Below, one piece after another: positions 23,995-38,503 of a DNA stretch of 64,000 nucleotides. Origin of the DNA: Halocaridina rubra (taxonomy: Eukaryota; Arthropoda; Malacostraca; Decapoda; Atyidae); contig JAXCGZ010003804.1 of the NCBI GenBank assembly GCA_037179515.1, forward strand, positions 1 to 64,000, written 5' to 3'. The notes below the pieces were generated by a model, which was not told the origin of the DNA, ran no database searches, and worked only from the letters and a program-made list of their open reading frames with translations. Each line of letters starts with the position of its first letter. Positions within the stretch are counted from its first letter, which is position 1. The position numbers and the translations under genes are program-made.

Positions 23995-25640
23995 TGACTA
24001 AAGTTGAAGGATTCCAAGTGAAGAGAGGTATGTTTCTTTAGTAGTTTCTCCATAACTTTGCAAACTATGCTGGTCAAGGAAACTGGTCTATAGTTCAGAG
24101 CTGTATCCCTCCTTCCCCTTTTGAAGCTTGGTATCACACTTGCTTGTTTCCAGCATCTTGGAATCTCCCCTGACTCCAGTGACTTTTTAAATATGATACC
24201 CAGTGCCACTGATATTGAGTTTGCGCATTTTTTAAGTACATGAGGGGATATGTCATCAGGACCTGTAGCTTTATGAACATCTAAATTCATCAGCGCTTTG
24301 CATACCTCTGTGGCTGTAAGGTTGATGTTCTCTAATACTGGCCCTTGAGCTTCTATCTCTGCAATCTGAGGGGGTGGGGTATTTTCTACTGTAAATACTG
24401 ACTGAAACTCCTTGTTCAATTCTTTGCAGATCTCTTCATCCGTCTCAATGATGCTTCCATCCGCTCTCTTTAGCCTTAAAGCCTGTTCTTTTACCTTCAG
24501 TTTTCCTCTGATAAAGCTGTGGAAAAGCTTGGGATTTCCTTTAGCCATCCTGGTGATGTCCCTCTCATAGTCTCTCTCTGCCTCTCTTCTTTTACTTAGG
24601 TAGTCATTTCTTGCTCTTTTGTAGGTTTGCCAGGCATTTATGTTTTTTCTCCTATACCTTTCCCAGCATTTGTCTCTCCACTCCTTAGCTCTTTTACACT
24701 CATTATCGAACCATTTCTCCCTGGCATGAATTACACCTACTTTGGTGACAGGTATGCAGCAATCTACTATCTTCCCATATTTCTCACAAAAGATGTCGTA
24801 CATTTCTAGTACAGATTTGTTGTAAAATAAGGCTCTCCAGTCAATAACTGCAAAAAGCTCGTTCATTTTGATGTAATCTCCTTTCGGATAGTTTCTCCAC
24901 ATGTCCTCAGTGCCTCTACTCTCAGGTAGAATATCTTCAATGGTATACTCCATCAACAACACGCAGTGGTCACTCTTTCCAATTGGTGGTTCATACTCAA
25001 TTTTTTCAATATCCAACACATTATCTGTGAACACTAGATCAAGTAGTGATGGCTCATCCCCACCCCTGGCCCTCGTTGGTTCCATTACATGTTGGTGTAG
25101 GAAATTCCCTTGTACGCAGTCTAGGAATCTTGCACCGAATGAGTCCTCACCACTGTGTGGGTCAAGATTTATCCAATCTATCTCTTTATGATTAAAATTT
25201 CCCATAATCAAAATCCTACATTTTCTCTCCCATGCCATGTTAACAACTGAGTTTATGACTTCAATAGTACCTATATGACTTTCCTCATAAACTTCTAGCC
25301 TATTATGGTTCCTTGGTGGGTTATATACAACAGTTATTATAATGCTCTCTGACCCAGTATTTATGCGAGCAACAAGAAATTCTTTGAACTCACTTTCTAT
25401 AGCCAAGTTTATTTCTTCAACTTGAATCCTTTCACTTATGAGCAGTGCTATCCCTCCACCAGTCCTCTCAGATCTTTCAACCCTTAATATTCTGAAGCCC
25501 TTAGGAAAAACTGTGACAATGTTTATGTCCTCACTCAACTTAGTCTCTGTAATTGCTACTATATCTGCTTTACTGTTGTGAATCCTATCTTTTAATTCTA
25601 CTGCCTTACCAGCTAATCCATCAGCATTTGTGTATAACAA
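23991..25640 (-). pseudogene. LINE A3 ORF2, endonuclease and start of RT
   Basis: An AP-like endonuclease (EEP) domain with LYTNADGL, IVAITETKL (catalytic Glu), MGNFNHKEIDW (normally GDFN; the Asp is changed), DLVFTDN and IGKSDHCVLL (catalytic Asp-His). A linker rich in Arg/Lys leads to the RT start ([29 protein letters not shown]). The frame ends prematurely at SFNFSQ because two T bases present in copies A4 and A6 are missing. The start shown is only the first start-like codon (TTG); the native N-terminus is unclear. Confidence 0.85.
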
Positions 25641-25642
25641 TC

Positions 25643-25984
25643 TTAATGAGGCCCCATCCCCTGATCTTCTGTCATTATCTTCTTTATCTCCCCTTTGTCT
25701 GGAAGAACTCTGAAATGAAAATTTTTCTTCTCTTCTTCATTTCTTTCCTCATTTAACCTTCTTCCCTCTTGCAATAAGTTTTTGATCTTTCCCATCTCTT
25801 CCTGTGTTTTGTATCGTCTAATGAACACTTCTTTGAATTCTTGAAGGTCTTTTAGACTTTTTTTCTCAACAGTATTTCCCTACATGTTTCCCCTCTCTCA
25901 AAGGTTACTCTTGTTGGTCTCGGCTTTCCTTCCCTCAAATATTTGCCTAGTTGGTGAATGTTTACAATATTACTCCCAACAACT

Positions 25985-25985
<1 letters not shown>
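25643..25985 (-). pseudogene. LINE A3 ORF1, C-terminal part
   Basis: The minus-strand frames read KYLREGKPRPTRVTFERG then, after a one-base shift near 25860, SLKDLQEFKEVFIRRYKTQE and a Glu/Lys-rich stretch ending MTEDQGMGPH and stop. The frame differs from that of the following endonuclease. It is probably the nucleic-acid chaperone ORF1 product of the LINE. The N-terminal part is missing at the junction with LINE B2. Confidence 0.55.
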
Positions 25986-29741
<3,756 letters not shown>

Positions 29742-29768
29742 TTTAGACTGTATGTTAACAGTTCAGTG

Positions 29769-30118
<350 letters not shown>

Positions 30119-30290
30119 TGTGTGTGTGTCTGAAAATATCATATACGGTTATAATTTCAAAATGCATTATAGAACATATAAACAGACCTTATATAACTGG
30201 TAGGAGTATGAGGGTGAACTTTGGCAACACTGATAGAATTGAGGTCTTTTCTGTATAAGCGACCAGTTTCGTTCTTTCCCAAACGTAAAC
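30119..30290 (+). promoter_or_regulatory. Presumed eIF3f promoter and 5' UTR
   Basis: The 172 bases between the LINE A5 fragment and the eIF3f ATG. They contain a TATA-like TTATATAA at 30189-30196 and a pyrimidine initiator-like GTCTTTTCTG at about 30245, resembling the TCT motif of translation genes. The ATG has a good context (AAACATGG). Transcription start is inferred only. Confidence 0.35.
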
Positions 30291-30399
30291 ATGGCGTTGA
30301 ATCTCGTGGCAAAAGTGCACCCAGTGGTATTTTTTACGATTGTTGACTCCTATGAGAGGCGACTCCAGGATGCACATCGTGTTATTGGAACATTATTAG
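30291..30399 (+). CDS. EIF3F: eIF3f exon 1
   Basis: Encodes [19 protein letters not shown] through HRVIGTLL plus one base of Gly. Donor TTAG|GTGAGA. The frame also stays open into the intron, which is not coding. Confidence 0.95.
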
Positions 30400-31154
30400 G
30401 TGAGAAGTGGTTTAATTGTGAAACATTCGGTCTGGAAGCCCTCTTTGGATTTGGCCTGGGAACACCTACAGTTTTGCGGGCCGTAACAATGTTCAAAACC
30501 TACCAATAGATGGCGCTAGGCTCTAACTAGAAAACTGGCGGATGAATACACAACAAAAATGGCGATAATAGGCATACGGAACAATTTTTTTACAATCCTA
30601 ACTAAAAATACCCAATCTCTTAGCCAGTCGAACTACTTACTTGAGCAGAGGGGTGAGGTCGTTGAGCGGCATGGCCGCAAAACTGTAAACGGTATTATTG
30701 CATTATAGGATCACCTCTCATTTCCAGTTGAAATTAAGGTTTTCTGCTAGTTTTTTTATGTGTTTTAAGCGAATCTGACCTTTATTTGCTCCGGAAATTA
30801 GTCCTTCACTCCGAAAAATTAACCTTTAGTTAAAAATCGCTGGGAAAAATTAACCGTTAGTTAAAAATCACTGGCTTTCTGGTAAGTGAAGAGTTGCTGT
30901 AGCCGCCCGCTACTCAATTTCAAATCGCGCTCTGAGTTAATGAAATAATGGGGTTAGGTTAATTTAGGTTAGGTTAGTTTAGTTCAAAACATAAAAAACT
31001 ACCAAAAAAAAAAAAATTATATCAATTTGAAAATAGAGGTGGTCCTATAATGCAATTTTACCCTGTAAACTACCCCTGGCCTGCAACCTCTCATTTGACA
31101 GATGGTTGTGAATACCTTGTGGCTTTTTCCTGGAAAATATTGATAGACTACGCC

Positions 31155-31192
<38 letters not shown>

Positions 31193-34100
31193 CCTCCCCC
31201 GTTAAGATAAGAAGTTAATATCTTTTCCTCTGGGATTGGTCCCATGGAGGTAATTACTTCCCTTGCCCAGGTTCCAGTCCAAGCATTTAAAATTATTACT
31301 GTTGTAGCCTCAGAGTTCATTGCCCTGATAGTTAGATGAACTTAGTGTCAGATTGTATATGAAAACCAAAAAATATCCTGGAATCTGTACATTTTGATGT
31401 TTTGTAAATGCTCTGTACTGATGATCATGACCGTAATTTTAGTGATATCTAATACGTGAACAGCATATAATTTTTATTCCTCTGCACTTTTTTAATAAGG
31501 CTGATATATATTTTTATTTTTTAAGAAAAAGATTAAAGAATAAAATTCGATTTACTAAATATATAGTCCTGTAAGGTTTTCTTTGGTAAGTTTTTCCCTT
31601 TAACAATAAATACACTTTGCGGGGCTTGTTTATAACTCTCCCAAGAGGACCTGGAGAGGCAATGTCTTTCTCATAGGTGCACCCTCTGGAGCTGCAACAC
31701 AGAAAAGGAGCAGCAAAAGAGGCCAACTGCCACAACCAACACCTGCCCCCCACAGGGCTAGAGAACCTTGGAAAGTCTTCGGCTAACCAGGCAAAACCTT
31801 ACCTATTATCATGACACAGTAACGCAATTTTTTGTTCGGTAAAAAATAACTCTAACCATCATTTCTTGAATACTTTCTTGGCAAAGACATTGATAGCAGC
31901 CCAGGAACACATGAGAGACTACACTACACACAACCACATGCCCTACCAACACTTCATACACTCCCTGATATCTCTCGGGTAAAGCCCAGGATTGGCAGTG
32001 ATTTTCCCTAGTGACTTTGAGTGGTTCAGCCAGGCCGCTCATTGAACAACAGAAATAACACTTCCAATAATGTCTGATATATTTTTCATAAACAAATGCC
32101 GCTGTTAGTTTGAAATTCGTTGGTTATTCTCCTCTATTCTTCTTCATTTGAGATAATTGTACTGAATCCAGCAGCGATCTAGACACACAAACTCCTAACC
32201 AGTAACATCTTTCCTTTGTAACCAATTACTGAAACCCTTGCTTTTCAGTTTGGCATTCTGCCTTAAACTGAGAAGAGTAAAGCTGCTTACAAGAAAAGTT
32301 TTAAGGTCTTGAAACAGAGTTACTTCGCATTCCTACTAAAGTTTGTTTCATCATACGTATACACACTCATTTAAAAAGTGCAGGTTGAGTTATTATGTAG
32401 TATGATACACGGCAGATGCCAAATTCTACCTTGATTTGAAAAGCAATGTCATTTTGGTGTTAGTTATATGCTAGCCATGGTAATTTTTTAATCACATAAG
32501 CACATGTTTAGTTATGTGAGGTCAGTGATATTTAGATACTGCGTTGGCAGAGATACGTATGAAATATGAATGAGGATACCATTACATATCCTGCATTTCT
32601 AAGCCTAAGAAGAAAAAAGAAAATTAAAAATGCTGCTGTTTTTGCAATGAGAACAGTTATCACTCACACTCACATCAGCTGTAAAAAGAAGAATCCAGAT
32701 TTGCCGAGTACACTCATAACAAGTAACGGAAGTGTCTTTCTTGTTAGGCAGTTTATCATTCTTCTATGTTTAGGTGTAAACATAGTTTTAATGTGCTTTT
32801 ACTGCTACGAGGATTGTGAATACCGAATGTAAAAAAGCATGAGGTTACTTTCAAATGTAATCTTAATTGTGAGTGACCACTTTATTAGTGGATACTCATG
32901 AAAATGTCACTAAGAGATCTTGTAAACTTTCAAGAATTGTGAAGTGTTATATAACCTTATGCCCAGAGATATAAAATTTATGATTGGAGAGAGTAGCACA
33001 GAATTGAAATTGTTACTACCATTACACACAAAGGACATGCATGTGTAATTGTTTGTCATAACCGGAGTTGGGAGGAGTTGACATTTATTGAATCTTTATT
33101 ATTTTTGCAAAGTTTTACTTACTTGAGGAATAGGATTATTCATCTTTTATATCAAGATTTTATGGCAGAATATTGTAAGATTATATTAGCTGCCTGTTAT
33201 TTTTCTTGCTATAACATTTATTTTGTATTTCTTTTCATATATCATGGCGTATCCTGCTGGAACTAGCTGGGTGACGACCTGGGGTAGCTAGGTTTTACTG
33301 TGTCCCACCTATTTTCACTTTTACCAGTTGTTTAGTAAGCACTATCTTATCTGTAACTGCTATTTCCAACTCAAATTGGGGGTAGACACAGACATGTTGG
33401 AAAAATATTAGCCGAGGAGGACAGGCTTACCAGCCTCTAATCTTAAGTTTTATATTCATTCCATGATCCTACTGCTAATTATATCATTTTTGATAGGATC
33501 CTACAGTACTTTTGGAATTTTAGTATGGTATTCATTCTGCGGTCATGACTAATTCTTAGGGTAATTTTTCTCTTAACCATATTCCACAGAAGCCAGCAGA
33601 GTGGCAATTACTCTAACAGGTTAAAAAGGTATTAGAAGTTTATCTTATCCAACTCAGTCCTCTCATGGTTGACTTACCATACCATATATACCAAGTGACT
33701 TGTTTTGTGATACCATTACTTCCCATATGGTGTGAATGTTCGTTATGTATCCTAGTTCTTCATGAACTCACGCAGCATTTAAGCATATACAGCTTAACTT
33801 AGAATCCAATTGCTGGTTGCACAAGAATATAAATTCAACCAGAAAATTATTGCCTATCCCCAACTCCTTCATTCTTTTAAATAGGCACAAAGGAATAATA
33901 CCTAATTATATATTTCTTGAATATTACACATCTTGTAGGAAGAATTGAGCTCCTCATCTGTATTTTCTTTTGATAAAATATTGCTTAGGAACTATCACCC
34001 TTTGGGTACTTGCCTGAAGACTTTAATAAATATGTCTTTACAACTGTTGAAGCTTTCCCTCATAGTATGATTTTTCCACAGGCACCATTGGTGTTGAAAA

Positions 34101-37100
34101 AGGTGCTGTTGAGATAACTAATTGCTTCTGTGTTCCTCACAATGAGTCCAAAGAAGAGGTAAGTCCTCTTGTTCAAAATATTATAAAAATTACGTTATCA
34201 ACTTTTGTTTCCACAAATTTAACTAATCACGTTGTTCGCTTGATAAAATAATACAGTTTTTCGTGCACATTTTGTTACTTTAATGTTATATAAGATGAAA
34301 GACTTTAATAATTTTGTGTAATTTTTATAAAGTTTCCTGGGCATTTGATATTGTTCAATATTAATTGGAGCTCATGAAGTATACCCATTTAATTAATCAT
34401 AATTTTTTTTTTCCTAAAGAACAACCTTGGTTTTATTTCAAATCCAATGTTATATACTCCTGAAAGTGATTGCATTTTTTTCATATTTATCATAACTTTC
34501 GTGTCTGTATAATAGTATTCTGCTACTTTCCTCTTTAATTTTGATATTTCTATGTATACAGGTAGCTGTTGAATTGGACTTCGCAAAGGACATGTATGAG
34601 CTTCATCGCAAGGTCAATCCCAACGAGGCCATCGTGGGATGGTGGGCCACCGGCCATGAGATCACAGATCATTCTCTTCTCATCCATGATTACTATTCAA
34701 GAGTTACAAGCAGTCCCATTCATCTGACAGTAGACACAACTCTGCATGGAGGAAGGATGAATATCAAGGTCATTTGTAAATGGAAATGGTTTAGAAGTTC
34801 ATGCATCTTTAGTTTTTTAGGATTTTAAAATGTGCAATCATTTTTATATTATTCCTTTGTAAGCCATTATTTTTATTTCTTTAGAAGAATTTGAGTTTTT
34901 ATTGATTTAACAAAAAATAATATTCAAAATTTTATATCCAAAATTTCCCTCCGACGCAATGTTACTTTTGAAGTTCTTATTTCATTTTAACGTGAACTTT
35001 GCCTTGCTAGAGTTTTAGCCATGTAGTACTGAACTTTAAAAAAAAAAAAGTTGTAATATTATTATTAAAGCTTTCCTTAAAGGGATAAGACTTATTAACA
35101 TTGTCCTGATTTTACAGGGATATGTTAGTGCCAGTATGGGTGTTCCAGGTCGCACCCCAGGAACCATGTTTGCTCCCATTCCAGTAGAAGTAATTTCTTA
35201 CTCTCCAGAAATTGTTGGATGTAAGCACAAATTCCTTAGCTTTTTCATTTTATTTTTAATTATCCTATCAATAATATCAATGTTAGAGATGTATAGCTCA
35301 TGTTGGCTGTCGCAAGGAAACATGAATAGGTTTCAAGGATGCAGGTCCAGTGGTACCTCTCAGCATGTATATTGTAATATGTATGCTGGGATCTTAAATA
35401 TCATTGAATGTTTGTAAAGGAATATTATCATAACAGTATTTTTAATTTAACATTTATAAATTATTGCTGTTTTTCGGCTCATGATAGCATTTAAATAAAC
35501 ATCCCCAAATTTGGGAATGTAACATACATAAAAATTACTGAGACACTGTTTTCCTCTTTTAGCTAATGTTACCCAGAAGAGCAAATACAACAGGCAGCGT
35601 CTTGTTGAACCAACCACAGATCTCCATCTGATATCTGAAGCCACTCAGAACATGGAATCTACTCTAGATGTTCTTATTAGTAAGTTTCATGCCATTTCCA
35701 CATTATGCAGTTAACTAATGATCTTTTCATAGTTTGTTACTTTTATTTAGAGGAATGGTTGACGAATGCAATGGAAATAGTAAGATATATACGTCATCCA
35801 TACTTGATGTAGTAACGCAGCCAAGAAATAGCATAGTTTTTATGATATTTTCCAACATTAATCCATAAAATGTCAGTGATGCAAGCAGGGTTTCTTTAAC
35901 TGGAAAAGAGCCAATGATGCATGATTTCAGACCTTCACTTTCCTCGCTTCTAGCCCATTTATTTTTTGGCAATTGCAGAACTACAACAGAGGGAGATTGT
36001 CATTTCCCGCTCATCTATCCCATTGAGGAGCGGGCACAGCCCATTCATAAAATCCACTTTGACATTCCTTATAAAGTACCTCTCCTGATTACACAAATTT
36101 TTTTTCCAATACCAGATAGACAAGGAATATGTATAATGAGAAAACCCAAATCTAAGTTTGTTTTCAAAGTCTCCCAATCATAGGAATAAATTTTATCATA
36201 TAATTGTAACACTGTCTCCAGAGAATATAAACAAGATGTGATATTTAATTTGCGAGATCCATTTATCCTTTAAAAAGTATAAAAAGAGGTTTTCACATCA
36301 GTCTTTACGACTCCTATAATACTTCATGATTGCATGAAGGCTTTCCTTATACAGACATTAGGTTTCCCATTGGGATGGATCATTAAATCATGCTTTGAAT
36401 GCCGAGGCATAAGCTGTGCTTTTGAATTCTGTAGCTTTTATGGAGAAAAGTGTAGCATAGTAGTATCAACCAATAATTAGACTCTTTGACCACTTCCAGA
36501 TTACGTGGATGATGTTCTAAATGGAAAGGTGATTGCTGACAATTACATCGGACGTGAATTAACCAGAATGGTGAATCAGGTACCCAAAATGTCTGCCACT
36601 GATTTTGAGGAGATGCTGAATACAAACATGAAGGTATGTTTTATTTCGATATTGTTTAGATTTACATTACCATATCAGCAAATGTATATCAAAAGCATTT
36701 TTATTATTTTTTTTTTTAAACCGTTACTGTATTTAAAACATGAAATAAGGCTGTGAAGCACCTGAGGTCTAAAAGTTTTTATTTTTCCACTCACTACAAT
36801 ATCCTGCTGGTGCCAACAGGTTAACCTTATCAGTTACAGAAAAACTGATGTAGAAATGTTTTTCTATATTTTCTTATTTTATCAGATGCTTAGTAGAGGA
36901 AAAATTGAGAGTGCCAGCCTGCTCTCCAATTCGTGGGTTTATGACATTTGAAATTCATTATTTTTTCACCTCGTAAGATAAAAGTTTAGAAAACTTTCTA
37001 ATATCTTTTCTCCCCTTGACAGGATCTGTTGATGGTCATTTATCTATCCCAGTTAACCAAAGTTAATGTCAGCTTGAATGAAAAACTGACAATGTTGGTA

Positions 37101-37112
37101 GCAACACAGTAG
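30291..37112 (+). CDS. EIF3F: Eukaryotic translation initiation factor 3 subunit f (eIF3f)
   Basis: Seven exons (30291-30399, 34082-34158, 34562-34768, 35118-35220, 35563-35679, 36500-36633, 37023-37112) encode 278 residues, close to the size of insect eIF3f. It is a subunit of the cytosolic eIF3 complex that recruits mRNA and initiator tRNA to the 40S ribosome. The MPN (JAB1/Mov34) domain covers about residues 5-160: [96 protein letters not shown]. The region that would carry the JAMM HxH metal ligands lacks them (GWWATGHE), as in other eIF3f proteins. The C-terminal helices follow (LVNQVPK-type [17 protein letters not shown], then [12 protein letters not shown]). All introns are GT/AG and phases agree. 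The start ATG opens the conserved VHP block with a good Kozak context. Confidence 0.96.
30691..31062. mobile_element. 372-bp MITE with 8-bp target duplication
   Basis: Terminal inverted repeats GGTA..ATTGCATTATAGGA.CACCTCT at both ends, flanked by perfect 8-bp direct repeats CTGTAAAC (30683-30690 and 31063-31070). It lies in eIF3f intron 1 and contains a short TTAGG-like stretch (30953-30980). No transposase is encoded. An 8-bp duplication is typical of hAT and P superfamilies; the superfamily is not resolved from the termini. Confidence 0.8.
31157..31191. repeat. Poly(T) run
   Basis: About 35 T bases. On the minus strand this could be the A-tail of a retrotransposed sequence whose body would be about 31192-31320, but no body was recognised. 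Confidence 0.8.
31192..34081. other. Remainder of eIF3f intron 1, no gene recognised
   Basis: AT-rich intron. Moderately GC-richer patches at 31610-31790 and 31850-32040 have uncharacterised open frames on the minus strand without domains. No tRNA or known repeat seen. Confidence 0.5.
34082..34158 (+). CDS. EIF3F: eIF3f exon 2
   Basis: Acceptor ttttccacag, donor GAG|GTAAGT. Encodes the rest of Gly, then [20 protein letters not shown] and ESKEE, the second conserved block of the MPN domain. Confidence 0.95.
34562..34768 (+). CDS. EIF3F: eIF3f exon 3 (core of the MPN domain)
   Basis: Acceptor tgtatacag, donor AAG|GTCATT (weaker). 69 codons include [35 protein letters not shown] and [14 protein letters not shown]. 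Confidence 0.95.
35118..35220 (+). CDS. EIF3F: eIF3f exon 4
   Basis: Acceptor ttttacag, donor GGAT|GTAAGC. Encodes [20 protein letters not shown] and [14 protein letters not shown], the last strand region of the MPN fold. Confidence 0.95.
35563..35679 (+). CDS. EIF3F: eIF3f exon 5
   Basis: Acceptor cctcttttag, donor ATTA|GTAAGT. Encodes the variable linker [17 protein letters not shown] and the helix [17 protein letters not shown]. Confidence 0.9.
36030..36115. repeat. Short dispersed repeat, copy in eIF3f intron 5
   Basis: ATTCATAAAATCCACTTTGA, CATTCCTTATAAAGTACCTC and AAATTTTTTTTCC are matched in order by sequence at 38562-38632 in the peroxidase's last intron. The class is unknown. Confidence 0.5.
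36500..36633 (+). CDS. EIF3F: eIF3f exon 6
   Basis: Acceptor cacttccag, donor AAG|GTATGT. Encodes [40 protein letters not shown] and NTNMK. Confidence 0.95.
37023..37112 (+). CDS. EIF3F: eIF3f exon 7 (terminal)
   Basis: Acceptor ccccttgacag. Encodes [20 protein letters not shown] and KLTMLVATQ, then TAG at 37110-37112. Confidence 0.95.
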   Translation, partial: DLLMVIYLSQLTKVNVSLNEKLTMLVATQ

Positions 37113-37155
37113 TCTTCATCAGTTGTTGTAATGATTAAGGCTATCTCTAAAGCCC

Positions 37156-37161
37156 AATAAA
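37156..37161 (+). terminator. Candidate eIF3f poly(A) signal AATAAA
   Basis: CCCAATAAATATG, 44 bases after the stop codon. A second AATAAA is at about 37246. A short 3' UTR is usual for a housekeeping translation gene. Confidence 0.6.
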
Positions 37162-37261
37162 TATGTAAGGCAACGAACTATGCTTTTTTCTTTTCTTTTT
37201 TAACCTTTATAACAAAGTCATCCCAGCTGCAGATCGAGTGTGGAGAATAAACATTTTTTAA

Positions 37262-37920
37262 ATGTTACGTACACCACATCCCATTGAGCTGCAAGGTAGC
37301 AGGGCTCCATCATACCTGAAAGGCCTCACCTCTGCTATGAGTTCTATGCAGAGAAATAAATTCATGGAGAGATTATTCCCCCCCCCCCACATTCCTTTAG
37401 CTGCTTTTAAGACATGCTTTTCCCCACAATGGATGGAAATAGATTGGAATGAAATAAGAAACTTTTCTTCAATTTTATTAAATACATGATGAAAATTTGT
37501 AAACTAACATTAACTTCCATTATCCATGTAGCCACCATCAGTGCCGTCAAGATGAGAAATCTTGAGGGATTCTTTTACATACAAACAGGAATTCGGCAAG
37601 GAAGTCTACTGTTTGTCATGTCAGGACTTTCTTTGGTACCTAAAGAGATTACTGACATTGGCAATACAGATAATGCAAATCAATGCTATCTTGCATCAGT
37701 TTCAATTATAAACATTTAAAGAATTACATCAACATGCGAAATGACTTAAAACGGAAAGTACTGAAATTATACACAACTTATAGAAAACATATATTATTAG
37801 TTTTCGAAGGATGGAGTGATCTATTTCAATGAACATGTTCTAAAACTGATTTAGGTTGGCTGTACAAACCATGTCCTAAAACTGTTATCCCCATACTAAT
37901 GCCTCTCACTAAAAGTATAT
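37262..37920. other. Intergenic space between convergent genes
   Basis: The region between the eIF3f and peroxidase 3' ends. It has a C homopolymer at 37380-37389 and no recognised gene. Confidence 0.6.
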
Positions 37921-37940
37921 GTATTAAATTGCCTTATTAA

Positions 37941-37946
37941 TTTATT
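37941..37946 (-). terminator. Candidate peroxidase poly(A) signal
   Basis: TTTATT on the plus strand is AATAAA on the minus strand, about 520 bases after the peroxidase stop and downstream of the SECIS candidate. It defines a plausible 3' UTR of about 0.5 kb. Confidence 0.5.
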
Positions 37947-38299
37947 TTTTTAGTAATATAACAAACATACCTTTCAATTGGCATATAAAGTGTTCAACTA
38001 GAGGCTACAATATTAATTACAAAGAATATGCAATTATAAATAACTTAAAATGGATTTAATTATAATTAAAACTGCAGAATAATAAGTTTAAATTCAAACA
38101 TTGTGAAAGGGCACTTACAAAAATACTATATTAGAGCTATTTTCAACACCACGAAAAAATCTTTCAAATGCAAAGTAAGTAAGGCGTTTATGTATAATTC
38201 TATTTCATATGATGACTAGATGGTTCATATAATAACTATGGCACAGGAAATATAGCAAACAACTGTCATAAGATATAACCATAATAGCAACTGGAAAGA

Positions 38300-38376
38300 A
38301 ATCCATTTGTAAGTATTCTTCCAGTATACATACCTTTAAAAAAAGTTTACATGCATACCTTCATAGTGAGTGGATT
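38300..38376 (-). promoter_or_regulatory. Candidate form-2 SECIS element
   Basis: On the minus strand 3' UTR: helix I AATCCA (38376-38371) with TGGATT (38305-38300); core ATGA (38364-38361); then AGGTATGCATGT (38360-38349) pairs with GTATGTATACT (38333-38323) in 11 pairs with one bulged G. An unpaired AAA follows (38348-38346), then a mini-helix CTTT/AAAG with a TTTT loop. The 3' side of the core offers GGAA for the non-Watson-Crick pairs. The AUGA core, a helix of about 12 bp, the AA(A) bulge and an apical mini-stem are SECIS form-2 hallmarks. It lies about 90 bases after the stop of the Sec-encoding peroxidase, where a SECIS is expected. Confidence 0.75.
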
Positions 38377-38467
38377 ACCAACCAGATAACTAGATATGGT
38401 TATGAAAAGCTACCCTTACATGATGGCCTATGTATGGCCATTTCTTCTGATAATCAACAAGAAAGCA

Positions 38468-38503
38468 TTACATGTATTTCTCCAAATCCTTCTCAACTGC
38501 AGG
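38468..38503 (-). CDS. GPX4: GPX4 exon 6 (terminal)
   Basis: Acceptor ttattttacag. Twelve codons [11 protein letters not shown] and TAA. Joined to exon 5 it gives ..[15 protein letters not shown], a normal GPx C-terminus. Too short for ORF finding. Confidence 0.88.
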   Translation of the reverse strand, partial: PAVEKDLEKYM

